DNA of 64,000 bases from Citrobacter tructae (GTDB lineage Bacteria; Pseudomonadota; Gammaproteobacteria; Enterobacterales; Enterobacteriaceae), in NCBI RefSeq assembly GCF_004684345.1, contig NZ_CP038468.1, positions 42,069 to 106,068 on the forward strand, written 5' to 3'. Positions 50,982-60,828 of this stretch are shown here, piece by piece. The translations under genes and the position numbers were made by a program. Position 1 is the first letter of the stretch. Every line of letters begins with the position of its first letter. The notes under the pieces were generated by a model that saw nothing but the letters and a program-made list of their open reading frames with translations, was not told where the DNA came from and did not search any database.

Positions 50982-52180
50982 TTGGCCGCTCCCTGGTTCA
51001 TGGCTGATTCGAGTTGTTTTAGTCGTGGGGCATAGGACTGACGGGCAAAGGCAGCGAGCAACTGGCCGTCGATAACGTTCCCTTTGCGTATCAACTCTTT
51101 AATGTCATTAAGTTGCCAGTTCATCTGCGCCGTGGTTCGGATGAGTTCGCGCATAAGGTTATCTCCGTTCATTTGCTGCAGGTCAGAGAGATAGGCTGTA
51201 TTGGCATATCGACGTCCGGCCTCAAAGGATTCAAATTCTCGCTGGCTCATGTAGCCTTTCGCTTTCGCCTCCGGTGAAGCCACATCATCAAAATACTGCG
51301 CTGCGGAAGGGGACTGCAGTGCTTCTTTCAGGGCATCACGGGTGGTTTCACTGGGCTTACTGTCGGCAATCAGCGAGAGCTGAGGTTCAGAGGCGGCATC
51401 GGTGATACCGTTGTACTCGTTGAGCAATCCTACATACGTCCGTCCGGTTACGGTGTTGACTTCACCTTTACCGGGCGTGCGACCGGCCGAAGGGCGCGAT
51501 GTGTTTTTCATGTAGGCCATTGCGGCGTCGGTCTGTTCCTGTGTCCAGGACAGTGCTGGTGCCGTCCCTTCCGGTCCTGCTCCACCATAGATCGAGCGTA
51601 CTTGGCTGTCACCACCGGGCATTTTGCTGACGGCTGGGCAGATCCCCGTCCCACCAAAACGCTCATATTCTGCTGCTGTGCAGTACGCTGCATGCACGTT
51701 CGCACCGTCATAAGCGTCGCGGGCCTGCTCTTCTGATGCAGTGGAAATCCTCTTACGCACCGCTGAGTTGGAAACGCCTTTGCCGGAAGAGAGTTTTGAT
51801 GCGGTACTACCTGACGCACTTTTACTTTGTGCAGCAACGCCGGAGGCTGAATCACTGCAGATCGAATCCGGTACCGAAAAACTCTGTCGAGCTTCTTCCA
51901 GCCGTTGGGTTTCATTATTGAAAATCATTTGCTGACGGGTGGCCTGTCCATCCTGATTAATCAGCGCGCCGAGCTTGTCAGCATTCTGTGTGATTGCTGT
52001 ACCGGTGGCCTGCTGCATCTGTAGTATTTCGACCAGCGTTGCCTGGATGGTGGCCATCTCAGGCAGAACCTGAGTAGTTATCGGAACACTGGAGTTCACG
52101 TTGACGGTGAAAGCACTGGCAACTGTGGGAAGGCTGGACGCGATGGCAAGCGCCAGCGCGGGGAGATGGCGTTGTATCAT
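50978..52180 (-). CDS. traW: TraW transfer protein (400 aa)
   Basis: Exported MPF-I protein. The signal peptide MIQRHLPALALAIASSLPTVASA fits the ATG at 52180 with GGAG upstream; ATG at 52192 would add four residues. IncI TraW is related to IcmX. The rest is a soluble periplasmic domain. Confidence 0.85.
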   Translation of the reverse strand: MIQRHLPALALAIASSLPTVASAFTVNVNSSVPITTQVLPEMATIQATLVEILQMQQATGTAITQNADKLGALINQDGQATRQQMIFNNETQRLEEARQSFSVPDSICSDSASGVAAQSKSASGSTASKLSSGKGVSNSAVRKRISTASEEQARDAYDGANVHAAYCTAAEYERFGGTGICPAVSKMPGGDSQVRSIYGGAGPEGTAPALSWTQEQTDAAMAYMKNTSRPSAGRTPGKGEVNTVTGRTYVGLLNEYNGITDAASEPQLSLIADSKPSETTRDALKEALQSPSAAQYFDDVASPEAKAKGYMSQREFESFEAGRRYANTAYLSDLQQMNGDNLMRELIRTTAQMNWQLNDIKELIRKGNVIDGQLLAAFARQSYAPRLKQLESAMNQGAAK

Positions 52181-52192
52181 GAAATTCTCCAT

Positions 52193-52765
52193 TTAGTTGA
52201 GCGGGGTAAATACGTTGGGAAGGCGAGCTGACTGTGGGTCGGGGGCGAGGGCTACCAGAGGGAAGGTCTGAAAGCGTCTGCTGATACGTCCTTCCCGGCT
52301 GCGGGTGTCTATGATAGTCAACCCACGACGAGCGATCCGTGAGTGAGTTGAAGGGGTAATATCCAGTACCGGCCAGTCTCCTGGGCTGAGTTGTGGGGTC
52401 TCTGCCCCCTCCGGCCATAACCAGGTATCATCACTTAACACCGTCCTTATATCCTCAGGTAACAGCCACTGGACCACATGACGCGATTCTCGCACCTGTT
52501 CGCCTGGCTCTTTTACCTGCCATATGGCCGTAGTAACCAACTGGCGAGGACGATCTTTGATCGTAAGAAGAACGCCACAGGCTTCTTGTGGAGCCCGACG
52601 ATCAGTAGCGTATACAGCACGAGAGTTCACTGCACTGTCTGTACGAAAGTGACGAGATGGTAGAACAAACTCCACGCCGTCAACATCGATCATCAGGCGT
52701 GAAAGTCTGACCTGTCCCTTTGCCGGGCGACGGCAGCGTGGCGTCAGGTGGATGGAACACATCAC
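52193..52765 (-). CDS. traV: TraV transfer protein (190 aa)
   Basis: Starts MMCSIHLTPRCRRPAKGQVR, soluble. It overlaps the traU stop by 4 bp. Identified as IncI-type TraV by order between traU and traW; biochemical role unknown. Confidence 0.78.
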   Translation of the reverse strand: MMCSIHLTPRCRRPAKGQVRLSRLMIDVDGVEFVLPSRHFRTDSAVNSRAVYATDRRAPQEACGVLLTIKDRPRQLVTTAIWQVKEPGEQVRESRHVVQWLLPEDIRTVLSDDTWLWPEGAETPQLSPGDWPVLDITPSTHSRIARRGLTIIDTRSREGRISRRFQTFPLVALAPDPQSARLPNVFTPLN

Positions 52766-55700
52766 AGGTCATACCCCAGTTCGTTAATCATTTCGTCCGC
52801 CATCAGTTCGATGACACCCTTATCACCACGGACGCCACTGTTACGCTCTCTGTACTCAATGAGTTTTTTTGCAGACCCACGTGGGAACTTATCTGCCAGC
52901 AACTGACGGGCACGGGCAGTGCCGATCGTCGCGGAGAGATTTTTGCGTAGCGCACCATCTTTTTTGTCTGAGTTAAGCGACCACAGCTCCAGCGGTCCGA
53001 GCGTAAACCGGACAATCCGCGCCAGCGTGCCCTGGGTCGTGCGCATCATACACAGCATCGGTACTCCACTACCGTCTGCAGCAGGACCGGCTGGCATACG
53101 CAGGAAAGCATGGAGATTGTGTTCGGGGATCTTAAAACTGTCCCGTAAAAGAGGGATGTCTTCCTGGCGGTAGCGCAGCAGCCAGAGGGTGTTGGCAGAA
53201 TCGAGCAGGCTTTTCGGGTAGTCGGTAAGGAACTGGGTACTTAACACCGTGCGGATGCCAAACTTACGCTGTTCCCTGTCCTGCGTGTCCAGCGCTTCGA
53301 AGATGAAATCAATGCCCTTGACGTTGTGTAACTCGTCGTAGATTTTGGTTTTCATTTCGCTGTCGAGTTGGTTGATACGCCGCATAATGCCCGGGAGATA
53401 GGCTTCTGGCACCGTTTTCACTATCTCTTCCTGATACTGAGGAAGCGTAAAATCACCAGCTGTTATGTGGCCAGCAAAGAGGAACATTATGCCGGTTTTC
53501 AGTCTGCCTGCCGGAGTCTTATCGCCGGCGACGTTGTTTAAGTCTACGGCAATAATGCGTGTGTTCGGGTTCAGCGCGAAACGAGTCCGACTGGCCATCA
53601 TCGGATAGTCCTGACGAGCCTGAATCATGCAACGCTCAATGTATTCCAGCAGTGGCTCCTGTGAACCGTCACGCTGTACTCTGCCAAAACTCTCCTGAAT
53701 TGCCTCACTGCGTAGTAGCGCTGGCATATCAGCGAGTTCGGGTACTGCCTGATAGTGCGCCCGTTGAGCCGCGGATAACTGCCCGCGCTCATGGAGGAGA
53801 TCACGTACTTCATACCATGGCGTCGCAGTCCACCATTCCTGATCGTGCTCATCTCTCAACCCGGATGACTCCAGTGCCTCATCCACTTCTGGCTCTACGT
53901 TTGACCGGAACATGTTTGGCTCAATACCGCTGCGCATGTCGAACGCCAGATCAATCAGGCGGTTCACTATCTGCCGGGTATCGGTCGGGTTAGGAGGCGT
54001 CCCTTTATCCGGTTCTATACAGAAGGCCATCAACATGGACGCGATAAATTGCTTCTCCGGCGTTACTGGCTTATGGGCACCGTACAGGATATCGAAAACA
54101 TTGCGCGACTTAGACGGGTCGTTGCTGAGAATAATACCGACGGCTTCGTCCTTTCGCTCCTCCGGCAGACTGTCACGAATCAGCTGGATGAACCCCATAG
54201 CGCTGAACCCTTTATCGATATGCGCCACATAGGGAAGTGAAACTTGGGCGGAAGATACCTGTATTTCCGTCAGGGTATTAATCAGTACCGACTTACCAAG
54301 ACCTGAGTCACCTGGTGCAAGTTCGGTGTGCTTGTTCTGTCGTGAAGAACCCAGCCCAACTTCCCAGGCGCAGCCGTCTTCAGTGTGCAGCATCAAATTA
54401 CCTTCCCCGCGCCAGACGGAACCTGGTCGGTTGAAGGGCAGCATAGAAAGCGCATGGGATAGTGGCGGATAAAGCGGGACGGGGCCTGAACCTGCTGACG
54501 CTGCCAGCATGCTGTTTACCCATCCCCGACGTGGATCACCGAAGGTTGTGGTCGTGTTACAGACTCCCCATCCCTGCATAGCTGATTCAAGCAGCATCTG
54601 ATTACGGGTGCATATTTCACGGGTACGCCCCCAGGTGGAAGCCACAATGGTCATCACACAAACTGGATCTCGTTCATCCGTTTCAGCCAACTGCGTAAAA
54701 GCGTCGTAAAGAGGACGAATGGAGGGAATAAATTGTCCAAATGATGAAATATTCTTTTTCCAGCCCAGCGCCTTCATCCCACCCGGCATTATATCGATCC
54801 GAATACGCCAGGGAACGGCACGTGGAACCAGTTTAACCAGTTCATTGAAGGGGCTGGGGTTCTGAGGAGGCAGAGTTATGGCTACCATGCCATGCCATAG
54901 TCCCTCTGCAAACACAAGATTACCTTCAGTTTTTGGTGTACAACCAAAAACCTGAAAATTCAGGAAGGGAGCAAGCAGAGCCGTGGCGTCATCATCCTGA
55001 AGCGTACCCGAGGGTGCGGCTTTCCCCGGCAGTGCCGGGCGCCATGCTGCCGATGTGCTGTTACGTGCTGTTTCACGTCTGATTTCGTTACAGAACTCAG
55101 GCACGTCTAGCAGGCGGACAAGTAAGCCGTCTCCGCCGCGTACGAGTGCTTTTTCAAGAGTAGAGATAAAGCTGTCATGCCTGATCTTCAGACCAGACAT
55201 TTGCCAGCGCCAGGGCTCCTGTCCAAAGCGCGCGACCGGCGCTTTATCCTGGATAGCCCGAACGGTGGTATTGAAATCTGCTCTTTCCTGATGGCTCACC
55301 AGTGTCGGTGAACTCCAGACGGCAAGCCAGCATCGCTCACGGACAAGCCAAGGTGAAATTACGTTTACCTTTTCATTGAGCAGGTCATCCAACTGGATGC
55401 CGATGTGCTGAATTGAGCGTTTTTGTGGGGCGATCATGGTGCTGACTTCGTCACGCCCTTTTTCCGGATCTCGTTCAAAAATGAAGGCCAACTTATGGCC
55501 GGTATTTTTCCAGGTCGTACTGAGTGTGGATGTGAGGTGCGCGATCATTCCTTCAAACGCATCCGGATGGTCGGCTGAGGCGGTTTCTGATAGTTCACGC
55601 AATGCCCCGGAAATTTCAAATGCAGAGAGGTAATAACCATGATGGGTTACGCCAATATAAGGTGCTTCCAGCCAGGGTCTGAGTTCCAGGTCGTGTTTGT

Positions 55701-55815
55701 CCAGTCCGATCACAGTGCGAATGTCGCAATAGTCGACAAAGTCAGCAGAGATGGTGAAACGGGAAAAGGTGTTCATAACGTCTTCAATGGCGAAGACAAG
55801 GCGGTTGATATTCAT
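52762..55815 (-). CDS. traU: TraU transfer ATPase, DotO/IcmB-like (1017 aa)
   Basis: Large cytoplasmic ATPase of the MPF-I system. Walker A is PGDSGLGKSVLINTLTE (about residue 505). A C-terminal region includes NTRIIAVDLNNVAG and LLDSANTLWLLRYRQED. The length of 1017 aa is normal for IncI TraU. It powers pore assembly or secretion with TraJ (outside the window). Confidence 0.9.
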   Translation of the reverse strand: MNINRLVFAIEDVMNTFSRFTISADFVDYCDIRTVIGLDKHDLELRPWLEAPYIGVTHHGYYLSAFEISGALRELSETASADHPDAFEGMIAHLTSTLSTTWKNTGHKLAFIFERDPEKGRDEVSTMIAPQKRSIQHIGIQLDDLLNEKVNVISPWLVRERCWLAVWSSPTLVSHQERADFNTTVRAIQDKAPVARFGQEPWRWQMSGLKIRHDSFISTLEKALVRGGDGLLVRLLDVPEFCNEIRRETARNSTSAAWRPALPGKAAPSGTLQDDDATALLAPFLNFQVFGCTPKTEGNLVFAEGLWHGMVAITLPPQNPSPFNELVKLVPRAVPWRIRIDIMPGGMKALGWKKNISSFGQFIPSIRPLYDAFTQLAETDERDPVCVMTIVASTWGRTREICTRNQMLLESAMQGWGVCNTTTTFGDPRRGWVNSMLAASAGSGPVPLYPPLSHALSMLPFNRPGSVWRGEGNLMLHTEDGCAWEVGLGSSRQNKHTELAPGDSGLGKSVLINTLTEIQVSSAQVSLPYVAHIDKGFSAMGFIQLIRDSLPEERKDEAVGIILSNDPSKSRNVFDILYGAHKPVTPEKQFIASMLMAFCIEPDKGTPPNPTDTRQIVNRLIDLAFDMRSGIEPNMFRSNVEPEVDEALESSGLRDEHDQEWWTATPWYEVRDLLHERGQLSAAQRAHYQAVPELADMPALLRSEAIQESFGRVQRDGSQEPLLEYIERCMIQARQDYPMMASRTRFALNPNTRIIAVDLNNVAGDKTPAGRLKTGIMFLFAGHITAGDFTLPQYQEEIVKTVPEAYLPGIMRRINQLDSEMKTKIYDELHNVKGIDFIFEALDTQDREQRKFGIRTVLSTQFLTDYPKSLLDSANTLWLLRYRQEDIPLLRDSFKIPEHNLHAFLRMPAGPAADGSGVPMLCMMRTTQGTLARIVRFTLGPLELWSLNSDKKDGALRKNLSATIGTARARQLLADKFPRGSAKKLIEYRERNSGVRGDKGVIELMADEMINELGYDL

Positions 55816-55886
55816 AGCAGTGAAGACTCCACCAGGATGGCGTGTATTGATGGGCTCGATGGCGCATCTGTGTGACGAGGTGCGCT

Positions 55887-56756
55887 TCAGTTTTGTGTGA
55901 CAGTGGTGCCAGTGGGCAGCGCCGATACTATTTTTTTCTGCGGGATTTCTGACAGCACGTCACTGTCCGTTACTGAATCCGGTGTAAGGATCAACGCCAC
56001 TCCATTCATTTTCTGTCGCATGTCATCGCGAATGACTGGCGGGAAGCGTTTAAGCGCGTCGGCATAATCAGCAGGCCGCCACCCTCCGAAACGTTCTTCC
56101 AGAGGCAATCGATGCCGGGTCAATTCCGACAGCACCCGGCGACCCTCCCGAATTTTGTAAGGAATGTTGCTGAAGACGGCCTGCAGCGCTTTTCGGTTCA
56201 GGGCGACGACATTACGTGGATGCAGATCCGGTAACCAGACCATTACCCCCTGAGCAGCAGCAAACCCGTTGAGGGCATGCCAGGCGTGGCAGATAAAACA
56301 GAGATTAAACGGCTGCGTGAGCCGTTCGAACTCAGCATATTCAGTATCAGACAGTAAACCGGTATCGGTCAGAAGCGCGGTGGGAATCTGGCGCAGGGCA
56401 AGGCGGCGGGCTGCAAGTGATGCGTGCTGCATCCCGGTTTGTGCGGCTTTCAGTGCACGAGTATGTTTTTCGTATTCAGCCGGTACCTGTGGCGTGGGGC
56501 GGGACGCCAGCTGAGCCAGCGTATCTTTCGCTCTGACGAGTCTGGCCTTTGCATCATGTGCTTCTTCCGCAAGTCGGGTTAAGGGCAGAGATTCTGGTAA
56601 CATAAACAGATGTTTCATATCAGCACCGCAGCAATAGCAGCGTCCCCCTGAAACGCTCACAGGGGCAGGAAGCTGGGGGGCTGTGGTATGGACAACATCA
56701 GGTACTGGAAGTGAATGTAGCCACCGAAGGTCAGGTGTCTTTTTCTTATTACTCAT
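55887..56756 (-). CDS. traT: TraT transfer protein, IcmJ/DotN-like (289 aa)
   Basis: Starts MSNKKKTPDLRWLHSLPVPD after CAGGAG. Two CxxC pairs (GRCYCCGADMKH and NLCFICHAWHALNG) form a probable zinc site, as in IcmJ/DotN of the coupling complex. Not related to F TraT surface exclusion. Confidence 0.82.
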   Translation of the reverse strand: MSNKKKTPDLRWLHSLPVPDVVHTTAPQLPAPVSVSGGRCYCCGADMKHLFMLPESLPLTRLAEEAHDAKARLVRAKDTLAQLASRPTPQVPAEYEKHTRALKAAQTGMQHASLAARRLALRQIPTALLTDTGLLSDTEYAEFERLTQPFNLCFICHAWHALNGFAAAQGVMVWLPDLHPRNVVALNRKALQAVFSNIPYKIREGRRVLSELTRHRLPLEERFGGWRPADYADALKRFPPVIRDDMRQKMNGVALILTPDSVTDSDVLSEIPQKKIVSALPTGTTVTQN

Positions 56757-56801
56757 CGTTTTCTCCTGAAAGGGTCGGTAAACACCGACCCTTTCCTGTG
56801 C

Positions 56802-57206
56802 TTAGCTGATATTGACGGAGCTGGTACCAAGCTGTTTCTGGGTACGACTCATAACTTCAGGGACAACGGCCAGCAGACCGCCAATAGCCAGACCTGCACA
56901 GCAGCGGCCCACGGTGATCTGCGGGTTGGTACCAACTTTTTTGAAAGCCAGCAGGGAACCGATGAAGATGAATACTCCGATCGCCTGGGCAATTTCCAGG
57001 CCAGAAGTTTTACCACTTTTAGCACCGGCAGCGGCGCTGCTAAGCATGTCAGCAAGATCGCCTTCGGCGAAGGCCATGCCGGGTAACAGGAACGTGGCCA
57101 GGGCACACAACCCCTGAATCATTCGCTCACGGCACTTCATCATGGTCAGCTGACAGAAAATAACAACGGCATAAATACGCGCGGAAATAGCACGGAAAAG
57201 TGACAT
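56802..57206 (-). CDS. traR: TraR transfer protein, IcmD-like (134 aa)
   Basis: Starts MSLFRAISARIYAVVIFCQL; ATG at 57206 with AAGGAG is chosen over a longer frame. A cleavable N-terminal segment ends near GMAFAEGDL, followed by two membrane helices (AQAIGVFIFIGSLLAF, CCAGLAIGGLLAVVPEVM). Small pore component. Confidence 0.8.
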   Translation of the reverse strand: MSLFRAISARIYAVVIFCQLTMMKCRERMIQGLCALATFLLPGMAFAEGDLADMLSSAAAGAKSGKTSGLEIAQAIGVFIFIGSLLAFKKVGTNPQITVGRCCAGLAIGGLLAVVPEVMSRTQKQLGTSSVNIS

Positions 57207-57240
57207 GGTGTCTCCTTGGGTTATAAAAAAACGAATGGTG

Positions 57241-57765
57241 TTAAAAAGCGAGTCCGAAGGTGGCGAGCGCGGCATCGATGAGCTGAGGTGAAAAGACCAT
57301 CGCGGTTCCGGCCATCAGTTTTACGGTCGCGGCACGAATGCTTTCGCTTGAACTGAGCGCGGTATGCCCTTCAAGTTCTGAACGTCGAAACATATCTAGT
57401 GCTGCATAGACAAATCCCACACCTGCGAGCCGAACCAGGGAAAGCACGGCGTTAGCGGCCCCTGCAGCAACGCCGTAGGTGGCGGGCTGCACATAAGCGA
57501 TTGCATCAAAGGATGTAGCGCCAAAACCAAGCTGAGCACCACTGGCATTAATTATGGAGGGAAGGGATACCAGTGCGGCGCAGGAAAAAAGGCCAATAGC
57601 GAACCTGCCCGGGGATAAGGGACCACGACTGGAACGTTGCCGGACCAGTAGGGCGATGAGGCCAAAAAAACCAATCATCTCAGACCAACTGAACAGTAAA
57701 TCCAGTCCAGCGGTGAAGATGCCCGAAGCCAGGTTCTCTATTAGCGTAATGGCATCCAGTGCCAT
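57241..57765 (-). CDS. traQ: TraQ transfer protein, IcmC-like (174 aa)
   Basis: Hydrophobic: LDLLFSWSEMIGFFGLIALLV, FAIGLFSCAALVSLPSII, and later helices. Overlaps traP (TAATG). IncI TraQ counterpart of IcmC/DotE by order and topology. Confidence 0.8.
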   Translation of the reverse strand: MALDAITLIENLASGIFTAGLDLLFSWSEMIGFFGLIALLVRQRSSRGPLSPGRFAIGLFSCAALVSLPSIINASGAQLGFGATSFDAIAYVQPATYGVAAGAANAVLSLVRLAGVGFVYAALDMFRRSELEGHTALSSSESIRAATVKLMAGTAMVFSPQLIDAALATFGLAF

Positions 57766-58538
57766 TAGCGCAGGGTTCCTCCTGTTGTCACCACAGAGCG
57801 TGTGGCGGGATCAATCTGACGAATAGTGACTTTACCCAGCGTATCCCCCTCCCGGACGGACCAGGTACTGCCCTGCCATTTAATCCAGGCCATTCCCGAC
57901 TCCAGTGACATGATTTTCATGCCTGAAATAGCACTGGCTACCTGCCGTTTTTGGGACCTGGAAGCGGGTTTTGAGGTATCAGTGACGCTTGCCCGGGCTT
58001 CCAGTACTGCCAGCTTTTGTATCAGGTCATTAAGCTGGGCACGCGTTTCTACCGCGTATGCCTCATCCCTCTTGATAGCATCAGACAGACGGGTGACGCT
58101 GTCTTTCAGTGACGTCATAGAGTCATTTATCTTTCGATCACGGTCGTTCAGCTCGTCACGAATATCCGTCATCATGCTCGCCGTATCGCCCTGGAGCATC
58201 GGAGGTGCAATTTGTGTCGCTGGCTGCGCTACGGGGATCGAAGCCCTCGTGTGCTGGATAGTCTCAACTGCATTTTGCGGTGCACCGTCGAGCGTACTTT
58301 CAACCTCACTGAAGCTGCTTTCAGACGGTGTGTTATTTGTAAATGACAGTGACGGACCGAACAGATACCAGAGGCTGGCCACTGCCAGAAGAGTTATCCC
58401 GAGAAGCCACGGTAGAGAATAGCCAAACAGCAGCTCCCGTTTCCATAAAGGTGGTTTCTGACGGGGGTCTGGCGCGCCAAAATCATCCTCGTTTTCCAGC
58501 GTATCTTCTTCAGGTATGTCAATTTGCTGATTCATCAT
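57765..58538 (-). CDS. traP: TraP transfer protein, IcmG/DotF-like (257 aa)
   Basis: One N-terminal membrane helix (YSLPWLLGITLLAVASLWYLF), a coiled-coil middle (DIRDELNDRDRKINDSMTSL) and a C-terminal beta domain (WIKWQGSTWSVREGDTLGKV). Overlaps traO by 20 bp. Confidence 0.82.
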   Translation of the reverse strand: MMNQQIDIPEEDTLENEDDFGAPDPRQKPPLWKRELLFGYSLPWLLGITLLAVASLWYLFGPSLSFTNNTPSESSFSEVESTLDGAPQNAVETIQHTRASIPVAQPATQIAPPMLQGDTASMMTDIRDELNDRDRKINDSMTSLKDSVTRLSDAIKRDEAYAVETRAQLNDLIQKLAVLEARASVTDTSKPASRSQKRQVASAISGMKIMSLESGMAWIKWQGSTWSVREGDTLGKVTIRQIDPATRSVVTTGGTLR

Positions 58539-59835
58539 TGTTCCTCACGGGTACGGTGTCGCCATATTGACGACGGATTTCAGCCTGGCGGCGCGCTATA
58601 GCTTCCTGCAGGCGGGATTCAGTTTGCTGCTCTGCTGCAACAGGTGTTGGTGCTGATGTACTGGCAGCGGAGAGTGCGGCCTTCTTATTACTGATAATGT
58701 CGTCTGAAGTTACTGATTCAACGAAGAGAATGGAGATAACCTCTTTCTGCTTAACTGTTACCTGGCGGAACGGCTCGCGGGCCATCTCCTGTTTGATGAC
58801 TTCCGCACCTGTCTGTGCTGTGCCACCGACCATTACGCCAGCTACTGTGCTGCCGTCAGGTTTCCCTACGCGTCCGGTGACTGTTCCGACGCTGGACTGC
58901 ATGACTTGAGTATTAGCATCCTTGTACAGCCCCCCCAGATCTCCAAGACCACCTAATACAGCTGGTAGAACGATGTGTGTCCCCCATCGATGGTTGACAT
59001 CGGAAGCTATTGAAGACATCAGGTTTTTCTCGCTCTGTGCGCTTGCTTTTACGTTCAGTTCCATTCCTTTCCAGCTCATACTGGTGAATTTGATATCGAG
59101 TCCATTTCCGGCAAGTTTTACTGAAGGGCTATGGAGTCTGGCGCCAGCCAGCGGCCCTGCAGGTATGACCGCAACCACCTCTGAGTTGGGGTTATCCGAA
59201 TCCACGGCAGTCTCCATATAACCGGACGCACGAGTGAGTGCAGGGACGAAGACCTGTGCGCTTTCTGTTTTAGCTGTGGATTCTGCCTGGCGGCCAGCAC
59301 CAGACTCTGGTGAAGTCCGCGTAACGCTGGCCAGTGCAGTGGCCAGAACCGGTGCGTCACCGCCCGCCTGCGCGGCACTGATTCTCGTGAGCAGTTTCTG
59401 GAGTTGAGCCTGGCGCTTCTCGTTTGCCTGCTCTTCTCCGGCCGTGTTTTCCGTGCGTCGTGACGATTTTCCCGACTGTGGAGATGGCGAGTCTTGTGAT
59501 GCCGGCTTTGTTACCGGCGGCTTATCAGGCGGGGGTTCCGTGACTTCAAGGCCTACCGGGAGGCTGGCGATAAAAGATGAATCAGTTCGTGCGGCTTCTT
59601 GCGCACCTAAGTCGTTTGAGGCTTTCAGTAGCTCACGGTATCGCGGGCTTTCTGTTGTGGTGGTTACGGCACTTGAGGCAGTGCCGTTAAGATTGACGGC
59701 AGAATCCTTTCCTGAAGGGTCATGTGCCAGCCATGACACTAACCAGTAACCGGCAGTCAGTAAAACCAGGGCTCCAAATCCGATTATTGAAATAAGTTTT
59801 TTGCCGTTATTTCCGGCATCCTGTTCTGCGCTCAT
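58519..59835 (-). CDS. traO: TraO core-complex protein, DotG/IcmE-like (438 aa)
   Basis: An N-terminal membrane helix (KLISIIGFGALVLLTAGYWLV), a proline-rich linker and a C-terminal VirB10-like domain (LNVKASAQSEKNLMSSIASD, GTVTGRVGKPDG). It spans the periplasm to the outer-membrane pore with TraN. Starts in an overlap with traN's stop. Confidence 0.88.
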   Translation of the reverse strand: MSAEQDAGNNGKKLISIIGFGALVLLTAGYWLVSWLAHDPSGKDSAVNLNGTASSAVTTTTESPRYRELLKASNDLGAQEAARTDSSFIASLPVGLEVTEPPPDKPPVTKPASQDSPSPQSGKSSRRTENTAGEEQANEKRQAQLQKLLTRISAAQAGGDAPVLATALASVTRTSPESGAGRQAESTAKTESAQVFVPALTRASGYMETAVDSDNPNSEVVAVIPAGPLAGARLHSPSVKLAGNGLDIKFTSMSWKGMELNVKASAQSEKNLMSSIASDVNHRWGTHIVLPAVLGGLGDLGGLYKDANTQVMQSSVGTVTGRVGKPDGSTVAGVMVGGTAQTGAEVIKQEMAREPFRQVTVKQKEVISILFVESVTSDDIISNKKAALSAASTSAPTPVAAEQQTESRLQEAIARRQAEIRRQYGDTVPVRNNDESAN

Positions 59836-60818
59836 TACTGAAGCTCCGGCGTGACGTGAACGGATTTCCCGTTCACTGAGAAGGTCAGTAACGGGGTGAG
59901 GGGGAGTTTCCAGAGATGTGTGCCGTCCGCTGAAGAGAGTGTCTGTTCAAACTCATCGCGAAGCATTGCCCGGGAACGGACCATCAGATCATCACCGCTT
60001 TGCCATATAACAGTGTCAGGAACGTTGCCCTGGAATTTGAGGCGGTGTGCATCTTCTGGTGGAGTGCCATCCAGAAAGGCCTGCAAAGTGGCACTATGGA
60101 GTGCGATTTTATCGACTGGCGCGCCTGGGGCCATGGTGCCGGGACCCAGGCGTGGGACGCGTAAATCCAGTCGGCTGTCGATCTCCTGGCTGGCTGTACG
60201 GGTGTCTGTCTCACCACTTGTCACGTTAATCATGACCGGTACATCGAGTCCTTTAAGATAGACGGATATGTTTCCTGCCGCCCACGGACGCAGTGGGGTG
60301 ATAGTTAGCATGTTGCTACCAGCATTGAACTTCACATCAAAATTTTTCGGACTGGCATTAATTGGCGGATCCGACTGTGGCCACGGCGCACCACTGATGT
60401 CTGTCAGGGTAACGACGCTCTGGTTGTTCATGGCCGTACGTACCAACGGGATACTGGCTCCTGGTGAAAGATTAAGGGTTAACGAACTGATGCGCGGAAC
60501 CACGCTTATCATTGGAGCATTTACCGACCGCTCGTTGTCTGTCAGTCGCAGACGCAGTTCGCGTATCTCATCCGCTGACAGAGGCGAGTCCATGCTTGCC
60601 GCTTCGTCTACCAGCGGTGAGCTTTGTCCTGGTGCCGGTAACTCCCCACTAATCCGGGTTGCGGGTACGTCCGTTGTATGTGGTTCAGCACCTTGCTGGG
60701 CTGGAGCTGCACTTGTTGCGCCAGGTGTCCTGGCGTTCTGCCAGCCAGTATTGTCAGCAGCGACTGCGAGAGCCGGACCACACAGCAGTAGCGTGGTCAT
60801 GAGATAACGAAGTTTCAT
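59835..60818 (-). CDS. traN: TraN outer-membrane core protein, DotH/IcmK-like (327 aa)
   Basis: Signal peptide MKLRYLMTTLLLCGPALAVAA, disordered Ala/Pro region, then a beta-rich VirB9-like domain (TLNLSPGASIPLVRTAMNNQ, FDVKFNAGSNMLTITPLRPW). Not related to F TraN. Confidence 0.88.
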   Translation of the reverse strand: MKLRYLMTTLLLCGPALAVAADNTGWQNARTPGATSAAPAQQGAEPHTTDVPATRISGELPAPGQSSPLVDEAASMDSPLSADEIRELRLRLTDNERSVNAPMISVVPRISSLTLNLSPGASIPLVRTAMNNQSVVTLTDISGAPWPQSDPPINASPKNFDVKFNAGSNMLTITPLRPWAAGNISVYLKGLDVPVMINVTSGETDTRTASQEIDSRLDLRVPRLGPGTMAPGAPVDKIALHSATLQAFLDGTPPEDAHRLKFQGNVPDTVIWQSGDDLMVRSRAMLRDEFEQTLSSADGTHLWKLPLTPLLTFSVNGKSVHVTPELQ

Positions 60819-60828
60819 GGCGGGAGCC